Shown here: positions 33,420 to 45,999 of the stretch, one piece after another
How the letters are laid out: each line of letters starts with the position of its first letter
How positions within the stretch are numbered: the stretch's first letter is position 1
Source of the DNA: Norana najaformis
Taxonomy: Eukaryota; Annelida; Clitellata; Crassiclitellata; Hormogastridae
NCBI GenBank assembly: GCA_964023275.1
Contig: OZ029919.1
Span: 10,370,202 to 10,434,201 of the forward strand
Reading direction: 5' to 3'
DNA: 64,000 nt
Program-made: the position numbers and the translations under genes
The notes under the pieces: generated by a model
What the model saw: the letters and a program-made list of their open reading frames with translations, nothing else
Told to the model about the DNA's origin: nothing
The model's database searches: none

Positions 33420-36380
33420 GAGTTTTACGTGTGTGGTCTAAGCCTCCGAATCTCTTGCTAAACAAATGATAGGCGCTGAAGTCGATTTCAATTTGCAGTT
33501 GGCACTTGGGGGTCATCCATAAAGAACGTCCGCAAAAAGACCTACTTTGAACACCTCCTTCCCCTTGTCCGTATTTGCCATTTCTCTCCTTCCCCTCTTG
33601 CGGACGTCCAACCGCCAAAGGAATATTAATGCCTAGATTATGGTTCCATGTTGAAGGGTGGGATATTTTGATACTGCCACGTTCAGCAAAGGGATTTATA
33701 GATCTAACGCTGCATGGAATGGTGTCTGACTGAAGTTGATGTTTAAGGCACAAGATGTATTAAAAACTGTATGCACCAGAGTTTGATGTGGACGTGCGCA
33801 TTGGGCATAACCCGCCTTCCTCATCCGCACTTGAGTAACCCCTCCGTCCCTCCTTTTGCTTGTTGTCATTAACATTTTTGTTTAATTTTGACATTTGCTC
33901 AGTGAACCGCGGATCGCATCACTCTCAGTGTAAGGTAATTTACAAGGCGTTATTTGTACATTAAAATATATAGGCCTACCTATAGAGCAGAGATTTACTT
34001 TCAAGCAAGAAATAATTTCAACTTGTTTCATTACGGTACACTACCATAAGCTAATTGAAGAAGAAGCCTTTGGATAATCTTTTGGCAACAGAGAGCAAGC
34101 TGGTCCAAACCAGTGAATCCCAAAATGGTGTAACACGGATATTCCAGTTGCTTTTTGATACCAGCAACATAGAAAATATATGGGATAGTGTATTAGACTT
34201 CAAGAACTTGTAAAACGCTATGGAAATGATACATTACCCAACAGCGCCCCTGGCGGCGCGAGGTTCCCGAACTGGAGGGATCAAGGGTAGGGAGTCGAGA
34301 GCTTACAAGGGGCACAACTACTTTCAGATCCAGAAGTTCACCAAAAGCCGTACTTGTTTTGGCCATAACAACTTTATGCTGGTTTTGCCAAATAAATTTA
34401 CAGGACCTTTTGAAGCATATCTTTTGGCCGTTTTGTTATTTTCAACGACCCTTTCCATCACCGTTTCATCTCTGTCCACTTTTCAGAGACTCACAATAAG
34501 CCGCAGTCCTTCCAAAGTTTAATAGCCTATAATTTTGAAGGGCACTTTGAGGGGAAGTATAGGTTCAGTTGGAACCAAGGTCCCCTGGCTTACTGTGTAC
34601 AGCCGCCACCAAACAGTGCATATTCATTACACAGCAAAGCCGTTAAGATTCGCCAGATTCCTATCAGTTTACTTGATCCTAGAACAACATTACCATAACT
34701 GGCACTGCATAGCCATTGTTTTCGTTGCTATCGTTCGCTTTCTCAAGCCACTCAGCCTATTATCACTCATTTTTTGCGCTCGCATTAAATGTTTCAGCAG
34801 GATGTAAATCAGACATTAAGTCCAAAATGCCTGGAAGTAATGCACTGACGATGATCCCGGATAATTTTCGGTTGTTCGCCGGACCGTAATAGATGCGGCC
34901 GTATGGAAATAACGGGTGTATGGTATCAAAAGAGGTTAATGTGCGTCGGTATTTATGATGTCCTAAATCAAGGTTGATTCCTTGTTATGTTCTTAGGGTT
35001 CAGAGAGCATTAACTTCGGATCAAAACGAGAGATAATTTTACACTAATACTTCTGCTTCGTAAAATGGCTATATATTGTTGTTTGGGTTTGAAACTAAGC
35101 GACTCGGACTGGAGTGTGAGATAAACATTGATCGAGAGATTAATCGGCTAAATTCGTGAATTAGAAACTAGATTGATTTGTTAGTATTGTGACATAAATT
35201 TTCTAAATTGCACAAAACCAAAAATCATTCTACAGAATGGTTCCAAGTTTAAACTTTCAGCACTCACAGAATTAGGCTATGAAGGTCCGTAAAACATATT
35301 CGCCAAAGGACACGCACTCGCAGATTAAAGGTCACCATGATTAGACGCTGGGTGACCAAGTGGCCTCAGGATACATCAAGAAGATCAGAGTTGTTGCTTC
35401 GAATGTAAAACTAACCGAACGTTATAAGCAACTGAAAATAAAATTATAAAACCGAATACCTTTAATTATTAATGTACAATAATTTTAATTTTATAATGCA
35501 GCTTTTCAGCCTCTCACGAAATCCGTAACATATGCTATGTTATGTTGCATTATATTACAATCATGTAACGTAGCATGTGTCATTTATTTGCTATTCATTC
35601 ATTTCTTCACTCATTCTTTCGTTCGTTCGTTATCGTTCGTTCGTTCATTCAATCAATATGTGTAAAAAGATGCGCTCTGAAATGGATGTTTGCCTTGATC
35701 TGGCGTCCATGCAGCGAAGCATAAGCGAGAGATGAAGTTCTGCCTCACGAAAAGAGTAGTAGGCCTACAATTGAGTCACAGCTGCAGCTGAATAAATGGC
35801 AATCTTAGGAAGAAAGTCGATTGAAGATGGACGAAAGATCAAAGATCAGCAATGAGTTGCCGTTATCGTCTTCCTCATTGCCTCCCTCCTGAACACATTC
35901 AGTCGCTTCAATATTATTAGGCCTATATTATATATACACACGCCATCATGCCAATTTATTTATATGGATTTCCTGGTCCAGTTTCAAAGTCAGCTGCGTG
36001 TATTGTTACAGTGAGGGATTTTGGACCTTGTTAAAACATTCTAAAAGGGAATGTCTGCAGCATGGCATGTGTAAACGTTGTAAAAGACCGTGGCAAGGGG
36101 TTTTAGTTTGAGATTAATCGTTGTATGAACAATATAGGTGTATTTTTACTACAGTTCTGACTAGAAGTTATGTGTAGAGTTCGTTGATAATAGTCTGCAC
36201 TTTGTATACGAAGGGCCGCCAGTCTTGAGAAGAAGAACGAACTGTTTTAATCGGACTTTAGTTCGAGTTTCGTAACGAGTAGTGTCAGAAGAATTGAGGT
36301 TAACCTGTTCTCCGGTTGACCGAAAAGTCATTTATGCATTGTCTATAGTCAACGTGAAGCTTTGACAGAGAATTTTGCTA
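33420..36380. other. No supported gene over about 3 kb
   Basis: Open frames at 34220-34807 are not recognised. TTCGTTCGTTCG/TTCATTCA tetranucleotides are at 35605-35660. The stretch just before 36390 may be the 5' leader or LTR of the Gypsy-type element that follows, but no LTR boundary was found. Confidence 0.3.
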
Positions 36381-36389
36381 TACTATGCA

Positions 36390-37600
36390 TCAAGAAGACT
36401 TGGCTTCAAAGACGGGTGTCACAATGAACAAAATCTTTGAACTGAATTTTGAGAAGTTGAAGGTCGTTGGTGCTGAACTCGGAAGGGACTTGATTGACAT
36501 GACTAAAATTCAGTTACAGTCATTTTAATATGTTGAATTAGTGGAAAAGAAAGCTGTGACGGCCGTTACAGAGACAGACGATGTCACGTTAAAACAGAGG
36601 AAAATGGAATTTGAATTAGAACTGAAGACTTTGACAGTTGAAGTTGAAAAGGAAGAAACTAAGGGCAAAGAAATTGAAGATGAAATTGAATAGAAAAAGG
36701 AAGAAACTAAGCGTAGAGATATATGGAATGTGGAAATAAAAGAGTCGGAGATACAGAACGAACACGAACTTGAAATTGAAAGCACTTGAGAATAAGGACA
36801 GAGACGAAAAAGAGTCTCAATTGCTATTTCACATGATTCTAATTCGATGGTGAAATTTATGACGGGTGCAAGGTGTTGAAGCAGTTGTTAAGCTAAGTTT
36901 GAGGAGAATGACGTAGATGGTTAGTTGGTCCTCTCTGACAAAATGGCCCAGTTGATTTGTGTGGCCTTTATCGAAATAGTCATCGCTGTTGCAGACGAAA
37001 TTGATCGGAAAATGTTTGAAAGTATTTAGAAAATTATCAACAGAGAATCGTAAAGGTTACGAGAAACTGAAAGAAGCTTTATTGACGGCATATTTAGTTG
37101 ATACCTGAGGTCTGTGGTCGAAAGTTCCGTTCGTTGGAGAAAGGCATTGAAAATAAGTATTCGGACCTACCACTTAAGTTGTCGTCAAACTTTATATGTT
37201 GATAGAAAGTGAAAAGGCGTTTGATGATGTAGAACGTCTTCAAAAAGTTGCAAAGTTGGAACAGTTCTACCGATTTCTTGCTCGAGAATTGCAAATGTGG
37301 TCGTTGGACCAAGAACCAGAGAGGCTCGATTGACAGACCAATGAATATGTGACGATAAATCGAGTTTGGAGAAATAAACCTTCATCGTGGCAAAACGAAA
37401 CGCGAATTCCAGGAATGCGAAGAATCCAAAAGAGGCGTCTAATGTACAAGCAACAGGTTAATCGGAAGTGGCCAGTGATAACTTGGATCAAGCTGGAAGG
37501 GACGCAAACAGAATAAAGATCGCTTTCGAGATATAAATGGAAAAGGAATCTCCATTGCTTTGCTGCAGAAAATATGGTCATGTTGCCCTTTCCACTATTA
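36390..37600 (+). pseudogene. Decayed Gypsy-type LTR-retrotransposon gag with zinc knuckle
   Basis: Read across stops and frameshifts. It opens FELNFEKLKVVGAELGRDLI, then a Glu/Lys coiled-coil-like stretch (KMEFELELKTLTVEVEKEET). Next come DKMAQLICVAFI, GYEKLKEALLTAYLVD and, after a shift, VERLQKVAKLEQFYRFLARE then LQMWSLDQEPE with TNEYVTINRVWRNK. It ends CCRKYGHVAL, a relic of the CxxCGKxGHxAxxC zinc knuckle. This is the layout of Gypsy gag: N-terminal coiled coil, capsid, knuckle. No protease or RT follows, because a SINE-like copy begins at 37608. At least six stops make it non-functional. Confidence 0.7.
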
Positions 37601-37607
37601 GGTCCCT

Positions 37608-37748
37608 AGGACAAACGTAATCGTAATTCCGAGACTTCTGCAGCGTCCAACAAAAGCCACGTCACGGGGACCAGCTTATTCACAGGCGCTTAGTCAAAAC
37701 AAAATCGATAGGCAAAAAGGTTCTGTTCCATGTCTAGATCCAAGAGTC
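37608..37748 (-). mobile_element. SINE-like family B, full-length reverse copy
   Basis: It begins GGACAAACGTAATCGTAATT (tail), then CTGCAGCGTCCAACAAAAGC, GACCAGCTTATTCACAGGCG, CAAAATCGATAGGCAAAAAG and AGATCCAAGAGTCAGGCAG. It is the reverse complement of 24948-25098 throughout. It cuts off the gag pseudogene. Confidence 0.85.
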
Positions 37749-38049
37749 AGGCAGAGAGACAGCGTGGCAGCTACGATGGGTGAGGTTTGGGAGAGGAGCG
37801 GATAGACAGATAAGAGGAAGAAGGGGAGTCAGGATAGGATCTGTTAAAGAGCAATTTTTTGAACGACAGGCTATGCTGATGAACACCAGACCTTTGCCAT
37901 ATCCATGTGATTTATTTGTATAAATTAATGTAACGATTTCACAGATGGAACATGCAGTGTTCAACGCAAAGCCGTGTTGTTCCAGCCCCCTTGCCTGTAG
38001 TATACTATTCTCGTCCATGTTGTTCTTGGCATTTGCGACTAAATACATC

Positions 38050-38430
38050 ATAGATAGCAAAATCACTTGGTATTTGATTAACGGTTGCGGATTCAAGCCT
38101 GGCGAGTGGACTCTGTATAGCAGCCCTGGACAAGTTATTTGCGCACACTTGTCTCTGTCATTAAGCAGTGTTTATTTGGTACTGGTACTAGATGGGAAGT
38201 ATTTGCGTGTCCAAGGCCCTGCGTAGGATTCGTCCATTGCCAGCTCAAGGGCTGACGAGCAGACAACTGGCGTCATCCCTATGGGACTTGGGAGCTTTAT
38301 TTTACTTCAGCTCTTGCTCAGTCACTGGGTCTCTCCCTGTCCTGCAAAATTTCGTATGGTTTTTGATGTGTAAAACTCTTCTATTTGCCTCTTCTTTCAG
38401 ATATCAATAAAGCGCCATGTAATTTTATAA
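38050..38430 (+). mobile_element. tRNA-derived SINE with conserved-core-like middle
   Basis: ATTAACGGTTGCGGATTCAA, then GCCTGGCGAGTGGACTCTGT, is a tRNA T-arm-like B box region. CAGCCCTGGACAAGTTATTT, GCGCACACTTGTCTCTGTC and TGGTACTGGTACTAGATGGG follow the 'CTGGGCAAGTCACTT...CACTTGTCTCTGTC...GGTACC' core seen in many invertebrate SINEs. The end, ATATCAATAAAGCGCCATGT, is a LINE-like tail. Confidence 0.65.
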
Positions 38431-38439
38431 TTATGACTA

Positions 38440-39390
38440 ATAGTTTGAAACCCACGCCAGGCAGTTGGCACCTTAATTTAAAGGAAAATTAGAAAAGAAA
38501 GAGTGGGAACGGAGAGAGAACACAGGAAGAAGTAAAGAATGACACGAAGAAAAACGACAAGAAATAAAAGAGAGGAGACTGTAGAGTCATAAATCAGCAA
38601 AGAGGAGATATGAAAGGCCATTACTGTTATGGATTCTTAAATGAAAGACCTTAGGAACAGAAAGACAGACACACATACAGGCGCTCATAAAATTATAGAG
38701 AACTTAAAAGACCGACAGACACCTGCACTAAGGATCAGAACAGAGACATGCATAGACAAGAATCACCCAAATGTAAGTGCAGGCAGAAGAGCAGACAGAC
38801 AGACATGCGTACAAGCATACAACTAGAAAGACATGCTGAAGGAGACATACATTGAGACCGAGCGAGACAGACGGGAAAAGATGAGCTTAAGACGGCCTTG
38901 TGAGAATAGCATGTCATTCGGATGAATTCAACTGTCGTCTGGCCGATTCTGATGCGTTGATTCGTTTTTCGCGGAACTGGAAACCAAATTGGTGGAATTA
39001 TCGGGTTCTCTGACCGACCGCCGCTGGCAATCATGCCCCATTCATGCAGCGAATCTCAGAGGGGACAAAGCACTAGGCGCAAATGGGGCAAGGGCGAACA
39101 AAATTTGAGACTGTTATTCAATTGGGCGCCAAATCTATTTGACGATTTCAGTCTGGCTCACCTCGTTCTCTTTCCCCCTCGATATATGCACCAACATAAT
39201 GCCAAGATGGCGCAGAGCGCATGCGAAGTTTTCCTACCTATGTCAAACATCTGTCTTCTCCAATTCTTGTGTAGGCCTATGCTCTCGTTATGTCTGATAA
39301 GGTAAGAATGAGTTCGTTTATTTCATGTCTTCACTGGCTCTGCCATGGGCTAAGGCTCTATGCATACAAAGTAAATGTATAAGTTTTATG
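38440..39390. other. No supported gene
   Basis: Purine-rich AGACAGACAGAC-type text at 38640-38880; no domain-bearing open frame. Confidence 0.3.
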
Positions 39391-39399
39391 TAGCGACGG

Positions 39400-39600
39400 T
39401 CTGACCTCGACCTTGCTCATTTTGCAATAAATTTATCGGGTGAGATCCTTCACCACCGCTGCTGTTTGAATGGGCGCCACGCTATTTAAGGTCTGCGTGA
39501 ACGGAAGTTACTAGCCCAAGATTTAAATCTCTGAAATAATCCACGTTCGGGAGGCAAACTGAAAATCCTCACGCATGGGGGCTTCCCTGGGGTATCGATT
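39400..39600 (+). repeat. Dispersed repeat family A, copy 2
   Basis: CTCGACCTTGCTCATTTTGC, AATTTATCGGGTGAGATCCT, TTCACCACCGCTGC, TTGAATGGGCGCCACGC and AGCCCAAGATTTAAATCTCT, in the same order as copy 1. Confidence 0.85.
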
Positions 39601-39889
39601 TACCTATGTAGCTCAAAACATCCTACACCTAACTAAAGGCCTTATAGCGAGGTGTAGGATGTTTCGAGCATTTCAACTGAGGTATGTGCACAAGCAACCA
39701 TGAAATCAATTTGATAAAAGTACATTTAAGGAAGTATTAAGACATTGCATTTCAGTTCAACAGTAGGTTATTTGCCTTATGATACGAGCCTCAGAATTGT
39801 CTGCCTTTTGTACAGACTTAAAACAATTTGGTTTTGCAAAAGGAAACATTGTTAGCATCGTTGACAGTGTGGAAACTCTGCTACACACA

Positions 39890-39965
39890 TTTTAGTGGAT
39901 CTAATCTTATCTAATCTATTGATTTATGTAGCGCCGTTATTATAATGTTCAAGGTATCATCTTCC
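39890..39965 (-). mobile_element. Retroelement tail fragment (ATTAG-type tail)
   Basis: GATCTAATCTTATCTAATCT, then GATTTATGTAGCGCCGTTAT. On the minus strand this is '..AACGGCGCTACATAAATC..AGATTAGATAAGATTAGATC', a CR1/L2-like or SINE 3' end. Confidence 0.5.
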
Positions 39966-40044
39966 TCGTGTGGTTACCCAAATCTCCTCCTGGATGGCAT
40001 TTAATCTCCTGTGCTTGAACCCTTATAAAATCAAATTTATAACT

Positions 40045-40300
40045 TACAGGTCTGCGTGACCAGCTCAAGGAAATTCAGGACCATTCTACCTCCCTTAATC
40101 TGGACTTTGCCTTCACCAACACCTTTACTACTAATTGTCCTGTCCTCAACAAAGGTGTGATCCTCGACCAAAACCTCAGCTGCTCCGATTATATCGCTCA
40201 CCTATTCCTCTGTTTTAGGCGTATCCGTGACCTTCGCAGAATCAGCCCTATGCTTCACTTCAGACTGCACCACATCTATAATGCAATTCATTTTTCCTGA
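40045..40300 (+). mobile_element. CR1-like RT fragment
   Basis: The translation gives RDQLKEIQDHSTSLNLDFAF, then NKGVILDQNLSCSDYIAHLF and FRRIRDLRRISPMLHF: the RT segment 'GVILDQNLSFSDHI..L.R.CFRHIRDLRRIRP'. It aligns with 16145-17265 and lacks the insertion found there. Confidence 0.85.
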
Positions 40301-40574
40301 ACACAGAAACCACTATCCAGAAACTCCTACCAGAATTACAGCAGTTATCTTATCCATGCTACGAACTCACCAACATTTCCGGCTGGCGAATGCCAACCTT
40401 GTAATTACGCCAAAGGCTGAGCTAAACTTTCTTATAAAAATTTAACGTTTTTAAGTTTCGTCCGCAGAGATGGGTAGCAACTGATCACATACCTTTACAG
40501 CTAAAGTAAGATCTCTTTTGGATCTCTATTACTTTTGTCGATATTTTAATGAATTCTGACTTTCTTGATTGGTA

Positions 40575-40840
40575 ATATAATGCTGAATTAAGCTAACTAA
40601 GTTGAACAATTTCTATCCAAATAGATTTTAAATCATTATTTGGTAAGTATATGTCTGTGATTTCAGTAGCATATGTTTGTTCATCGTTCTTAGCATAAAG
40701 TTGTCTAAGCCTACATAATGTCGGCATAAAACTGAATTATGGCGTTAAACGATAAAGTTTAAATCAGGAAGTTCTCGTGAAAATATTCATGCGTTCAGTT
40801 GGTCCTTATCACAGTGTGCATATATTGATACAAAGACCAT
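40575..40840 (+). repeat. Repeat family D, uninterrupted copy
   Basis: CTGAATTAAGCTAACTAAGT, then ATTTCAGTAGCATATGTTTG, TGTCTAAGCCTACATAATGT, ATTATGGCGTTAAACGATAA, TATCACAGTGTGCATATATT. The same order is in 57490-58545, where it is split by an RTE element, and in reverse at 59593-59755. Confidence 0.85.
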
Positions 40841-40849
40841 GTGATGACA

Positions 40850-41160
40850 GTTAAGCATATCACCAAAGGTCATTCAAGATCTTCCTATTGGGCAGATCAA
40901 CAAAGTCGGCGCAGCCTCACAATAAGGTTACACCAGTGTTCCTGTCTCGGTATGCTAAACACTGCACTTAACAACAGGTGGGGATCCGTTAGTCCCAGGA
41001 ACTTCATGCTTCCTCTTCATGGAACAATCTTCCACTAAAAATTTGAATTCTTCCGCCAGAAACAGCTCAAAAACACTGTCAGCTTACGTTAAGTCTCATC
41101 TTCTTAATCTGTTAGATTGACATGTCTGAACGCCTTTAAGAGGTTAAAAACGATTCTATA
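40850..41160 (+). mobile_element. CR1/L2-like ORF2 C-terminal fragment
   Basis: Text like SRRSLTIRLHQCSC, WGSVSPRNFMLPLHGTIFH and, shifted, SWNNLPLKI follows the 'LRS..V...GxRSFSVAAPxxWNSLPLxIR' pattern. The sequence is heavily mutated. Confidence 0.5.
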
Positions 41161-41354
41161 TAATTGCTCAAATACGCACAAAATAGCATAATACATTGTC
41201 CTATAGACTGCACTATTTCAAATGGTAATTTAATTCAAGACACAAATACACAGGTCATAATTCTTTGTCATGCTTGCAGTCAGATTCCCTGGTGCCGATT
41301 ACTTATTGGGTCCTTTTTAAAAGAGACAAAGTCATTTTGTAGGTAGCGCTATTA

Positions 41355-41490
41355 TTCTGACCTATCGTATTCCAACCGGGATTATCCAACGAATTATGAT
41401 TTCTATGATTTCACTACAATCAGTCACGAATTGATGCCTTGTCGATTAAAATAGCAACGCTATATAATGAACCAGATTAAATTAGATTTA
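41355..41490 (+). repeat. Retroelement tail family C, copy 2
   Basis: CCAACGAATTATGATTTCTA, then AACGCTATATAATGAACCAG, ATTAAATTAGATTTAATC. Similar to 1340-1485 and 50935-51085. Confidence 0.6.
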
Positions 41491-41717
41491 ATCAGTTTCA
41501 CTCATTATTTCGACTTAAGTGCAGTGATCTGTTTTATTGCAGACCGAACATTGCAAGTGTCGACAATACGAAGATCATAACCACTGAAGCCTTTGCTGTG
41601 CATGTCATTTCTGATTTACTGTTGTAACAGCCAAGTGTGACTGCATCGGTGCTCGGTTGACCTATTTAAGTGCAAAGAAAGAAGCTATTTCTTGTAATTT
41701 AATAAAATTTTTGCATG

Positions 41718-41723
41718 TTTATT
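41718..41723 (-). promoter_or_regulatory. Candidate poly(A) signal of the CAP gene
   Basis: TTTATT on the plus strand is AATAAA on the minus strand, about 250 bases after the predicted stop codon. Confidence 0.4.
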
Positions 41724-41973
41724 TTCAACTAATTATACTTTTGAATTAGCTACAGCTACAGCTCAATGAATAAAGTTTCAAACATAGCTTGTGCACTTAG
41801 CCGGCAGCTAATACAGTGAATCAAACTGTAAGGTTTGAGCTCAAAAGTCTGGCAAATAATGTGCAATTATTCAGCTTTTCCAGTGCTCAAAGCAATATAT
41901 CTTTGTAATTCTTGTAATCTAATTTTGGTTGAGTCGAGAAAAGCTGTTGCATTCTAAAGTAGTGTAATACCTG

Positions 41974-41993
41974 TTAGGCTCTAAAGATTCTGG
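41974..41993 (-). CDS. CAP-like gene, predicted terminal exon (exon 5)
   Basis: After an acceptor TTTTATTGTAG on the minus strand, phase 1 gives Thr-Arg-Ile-Phe-Arg-Ala and a TAA stop. The phase matches the donor of exon 4. The exon is short and rests only on splice signals and phase, so it is the weakest part of the model. Confidence 0.3.
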
Positions 41994-42047
41994 CTACAAT
42001 AAAAGTCAGAATCTGGTTTCTTGATTTAAAAACCAAATGAAACTCAC

Positions 42048-42107
42048 TTGGACACTTGCAAGACACTGTGTTCCAGTCTGGACAGTAAGTGCAGTTTGTA
42101 AAGCAAG
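42048..42107 (-). CDS. CAP-like gene, exon 4 (Cys-rich tail)
   Basis: A 60-base exon bounded by TTTTGTGTTGCAG and a donor CCAA/GTGAGT, starting and ending in phase 1. It encodes CFTNCTYCPDWNTVSCKCP, with five cysteines in 19 residues. Small Cys-rich or EGF-like modules are common after the CAP domain in secreted CAP proteins. Phases match exon 3 before and exon 5 after. Confidence 0.55.
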
Positions 42108-42902
42108 CTGCAACACAAAACAACCATAAGTATAATACGATATGATTATAGTACATTTATTTCATGCCAGCAACAGTATTCACATTGAGAGATACAATCC
42201 TGTAGTGCCATGGTTTAATATTAGGATAGGGGCTAAAATGACTGGATGACCATTAAAGAACTTTGCATGCATCAAAATCAAAAAGAAACATGAAACATAA
42301 CGAAGAATATTTTAGGATTATCCATCATGTGGCCACTATGTCCATGAAAAACTGCAAGCTTTCTCATTAGGAATGTGAAGCAAGTGATTAAAATGGATTT
42401 TTAGAGTAAATTTGACAAATTTATAGAAAACGTATATTCGTATCATATAATGATTAATCTCAACCATGTAGTGAAAATAATTTCTATTTTATTTTGGAAA
42501 ACTTAGTTCAGAGCAAAATACTTTTAATTCCTTTACGAGCAAATTGAAGCAGTACCAAGAAGTTATACATTGTTACTTGGAACCATCGCTTTTGAACCTG
42601 AGTAAATTAGAACCGATGTTGCAACGGAATTGAAATTAGATTAAATTGAGCCATATAATTTTCAATTAAAGCTTCACATCGTTTATCTCCAGCCCTTTTG
42701 CATCTTCCTGTATAGGCCTACTGAGCCGACTTCTTGGAATAGTTTATGAAAATCTCACAGTACAGAAAACACAATAAATACTGTTCAGCTTATCTAAGTC
42801 ACGTCTTCTGATTTCTGTCAGGTAGTCATGGTTCAGCGACTTGAAGATGTCCTAAATGGCGTAATTTATACCTACATATAAAGACTTAATACACAGACTC
42901 AC

Positions 42903-42932
42903 AGCAAGTTGATATCTGGCTTGTGCATTCGT
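42903..42932 (-). CDS. CAP-like gene, exon 3 (30-nt microexon)
   Basis: A strong acceptor (ATATTGTTTGTTTTTCAG) and an excellent donor (GCT/GTGAGTCTG) lie exactly 30 bases apart. In phase 1 the piece encodes NECTSQISTC, two cysteines that continue the Cys-rich tail of exon 4. The 1-1 phase means it can be included or skipped without breaking frame. Confidence 0.5.
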
Positions 42933-43447
42933 CTGAAAAACAAACAATATGCGAAGTTTTTACAGATGAGCATTTACCTTATTACATTTAATATATCTTA
43001 TTACTAAATCATTTTAGAAAATCTTATTACTTATTGCTATATCTTTTTGATAAGTTGCATGCCCAACTCAAGTGCTATGGTTTAGAGATTTTGGGTTAAT
43101 TATTAATATCGAAATATGTGATTACAGTTATTTGAGAAAGAAAAAGCAAGTTAATGAAGACTGCTCTGTTCAGTATACAATTTAATTCGGAATAAATAAG
43201 ATTTTTTATCGTTTTATATCATAAAACTCGTTAAAGAACTTCTATCATAACGTTTACCATAAAACTCGTTAAAGAACTTCACTTTTCTGAATTAATGATG
43301 CAGCCCAAGAGATTTCACTGAAACCTCGAATAATCTGTATTAATGTCAAGAACGTATTAGATTAAGAATGAGTGTTGGCTGCTACACCCAAGAAGTGACA
43401 CACGTAGAACAGAAACAGATGCCAATATGATCTAAACTTAGGCTTAT

Positions 43448-43690
43448 GGGGCACGGTGGCCGATTGTTTAAGGCGCTCGGTTCGTTACGCGGAGAGTATG
43501 GGTTCGAGTCTCCCCGAGGCAATTACTGTGAAGGGACTTTGCAAGTCCTTCACTCACATTAATCATTAGATAGTGGTGCCTAATCTTTGCAGAAATAATA
43601 ATGATATAAATAACAACAACAATAATAACAATAATAACAATAATAACAATAAATATAAGAAAACCCAGGCTATTATTATAATTCCATTGC
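43448..43690 (+). mobile_element. tRNA-derived SINE (Ser/Leu-tRNA-like head) with A-rich tail
   Basis: CACGGTGGCCGATTGTTTAA, GGCGCTCGG forms an A box and D-arm. GGGTTCGAGTCTCCCCGAGG forms a B box and T-arm. Head length, 73 bases, is tRNA-like, but the acceptor stem pairs poorly. The body (AAGGGACTTTGCAAGTCCTT, a hairpin) and a tail of AATAATAACAATAATAAC follow. It lies within the intron between exons 2 and 3 of the CAP model. Confidence 0.75.
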
Positions 43691-43997
43691 AATAAAGGGA
43701 TCTCCGTACGCCACGCATTCTATCATCGTCTTAGGGGGTGCCAATCCGTAGCGTAACCGTGACCTGTAAATGCTGAGGCCAGCTGTTGTCATTTTTGACT
43801 GTCAATTCAGCACGAACCAGCAACTTTGAACATGGTATGAACTGTAAACCTTGGATGATAGACTGTTGTTTGGGATCTCCTTGTTGCGAGAGCCCGCCAA
43901 TGGTCACTTCTTCAGCTATTCGGGCAGTATTTGCTTATAGATGAACACTTCTTAATGACCTCTAAGATCGTTTAGGCTAGAGATAAGGGTCATCGAG

Positions 43998-44206
43998 AAT
44001 ATTCAGTTACATGCCGACATACATACATGCATGCATGCATACATACATACATACATACACACATACATACATACATACATACATGCATGCATACATGCAT
44101 GCATGCATGCATGCATGCATGCATACATGCATACATACATACATACATACATACATACATACATACATACATACATACATACATACATACATACATACAT
44201 ACATGT
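43998..44206. repeat. (CATA)n microsatellite with (CATG)n core
   Basis: About 200 bases of CATA with an internal GCATGCATGCATGCATGC block. Confidence 0.97.
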
Positions 44207-44209
44207 ATA

Positions 44210-45990
44210 TATACATTGCATATTGAGACAAGATTACTTATTAACAGACCTCGGCAGAGTCCTTCGTCGCACCAAAAAACATGAGAAAGACATGTTGTGC
44301 AGGCTGTTCCGAGTGAATATTGTTTAATATTGTCATTGAATTGGCTGTAAATAATATAGTAGGTTTCAATGTATATGTAAAACAGTTGACCTCGCTTATT
44401 TATCTAAACTAATATTAATGTTGGATAGTAACGAATTTTAGGCTTTTATCAGAGAGTCTGTCTGATAAAGAATTTACCATAGAGCACTTGGTCAGCCGAG
44501 AACACAGCAAGGGATAAATTTAACTTCTCCCGATATAATGATTCTGAGAAGCTATCCACAAAGTTTAGATGATGCAGAACTTTCAGCAGTTGGGCCTAAA
44601 TTAGTTGAATATGCCAATTTGGCAAATTAAACAACTTTTCGTACAAGTTTGCACTGTTGCTTAAACCTATTTTGGTATACTAGAGAAGGAAAGAGTAACG
44701 CCACCAATGCTCTAATTGACTTCTGCGACGCCTGGCTTCAGAAAAGGCAGAGTTGAAACAAACCTGTGGTGTTAGCTCTAATACTCTTTTAGTTCTAAAA
44801 GGAATTTTCCTGTCAATGAGCAAAGTTAAAGACGACTGGAACTGCAGAGCCAGTTCATAAGCTGTTTATGCTGGAGATAACCATTACAAAATATCATACT
44901 TTAGTTTATTCAAATCAATTTTATACGAAGAGTAAAATCTAACAATTTTGTAATAGAACTGTATGATAAAATTTCTAAAGCTATCATGGGTAGCAACTTC
45001 TCTGTCGTCATCGTCTTTGCTTAAGCAAAAACCTTTGACACCGTAGATTATCATTTAAATGAAAATATAATTTAAGAAAACTTAAGTATATACAGCGTGT
45101 GGTTTGCTAAAAAATATAGAAGAGCTGACAAATTGATAGACTTTGTTACCTGGAAAAACCATAGAGGCGGAAAAACGGAAGGAAACCATCCGAAATTACA
45201 AGGAGTATCTGAAAACGTCAAGGTATAAGACAAAACAAGTTGAAGAAGAGAAGAGAAGAGAAGAATAGAGACATGATGCCAAATGTATTTATCTAAATAG
45301 CCATCACTTACACCAGAATAACAAAGTACTAGGGCTTACCTTGTATGCGAAAACATAAAGCACCCTAGATATATGTCGTGGAGAATTCTGCCCTCCACTT
45401 GTGCAGTACTACAAAATCTAGTGTCAACTCCAATTCCAGTCAAGTACACGGAGCTCATCTATAAAATGCACGATAACACTGAACATGTTACATAGGCTAA
45501 TACAGAGTCACAAGTGTAAAATAAATTATTAAGAAAAAGAAATGTAGCGCTGATATATTACACGCATGTACCAATTGTAGTATACTGCGGGGTTGTACTG
45601 GACGGATCATTCGGCTGAAGAACAAAAGCGACAGCAGCAATCTGAGATATTCCTAGTAATTTTGTAATTCCGGATGGTTTCCTATGCACCTGTCGCTTGT
45701 GGTTTCATATGGGTTACAGCGAGGTCTGAATTTAATATTACGTACAGAGATTCAAACGTTATTATAACTATACTTAATAAATTTAATAATATCCATACGC
45801 CTCAAAATAATAACATTGATAACTCGTGTAATAAGCAAGCGTTACATTTCCCGAACGCAGATAAATGGAAGGCAAATGCAATCTGCCACCGCGCTAAAAC
45901 GTTATACGGTAATTACTGCCTATAATTAACGGCATACATACATACATACGTTCATACTTTAAGTCGATTTGTCAAGCACAAGATAATGTA
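44210..45990. other. Intron of the CAP model, no element recognised
   Basis: I searched the minus strand for the missing CAP motif (His-Tyr-Thr-Gln-x-x-Trp) and did not find it. Open frame 45674-45925 on the plus strand has no recognisable features. Confidence 0.3.
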
Positions 45991-45999
45991 ACCAACTGC

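Noticed and set aside
43448..43521. Possible genuine tRNA-Ser/Leu gene
   Set aside because: A and B boxes are present, but the acceptor stem pairs poorly and a SINE-like body with an A-rich tail follows.
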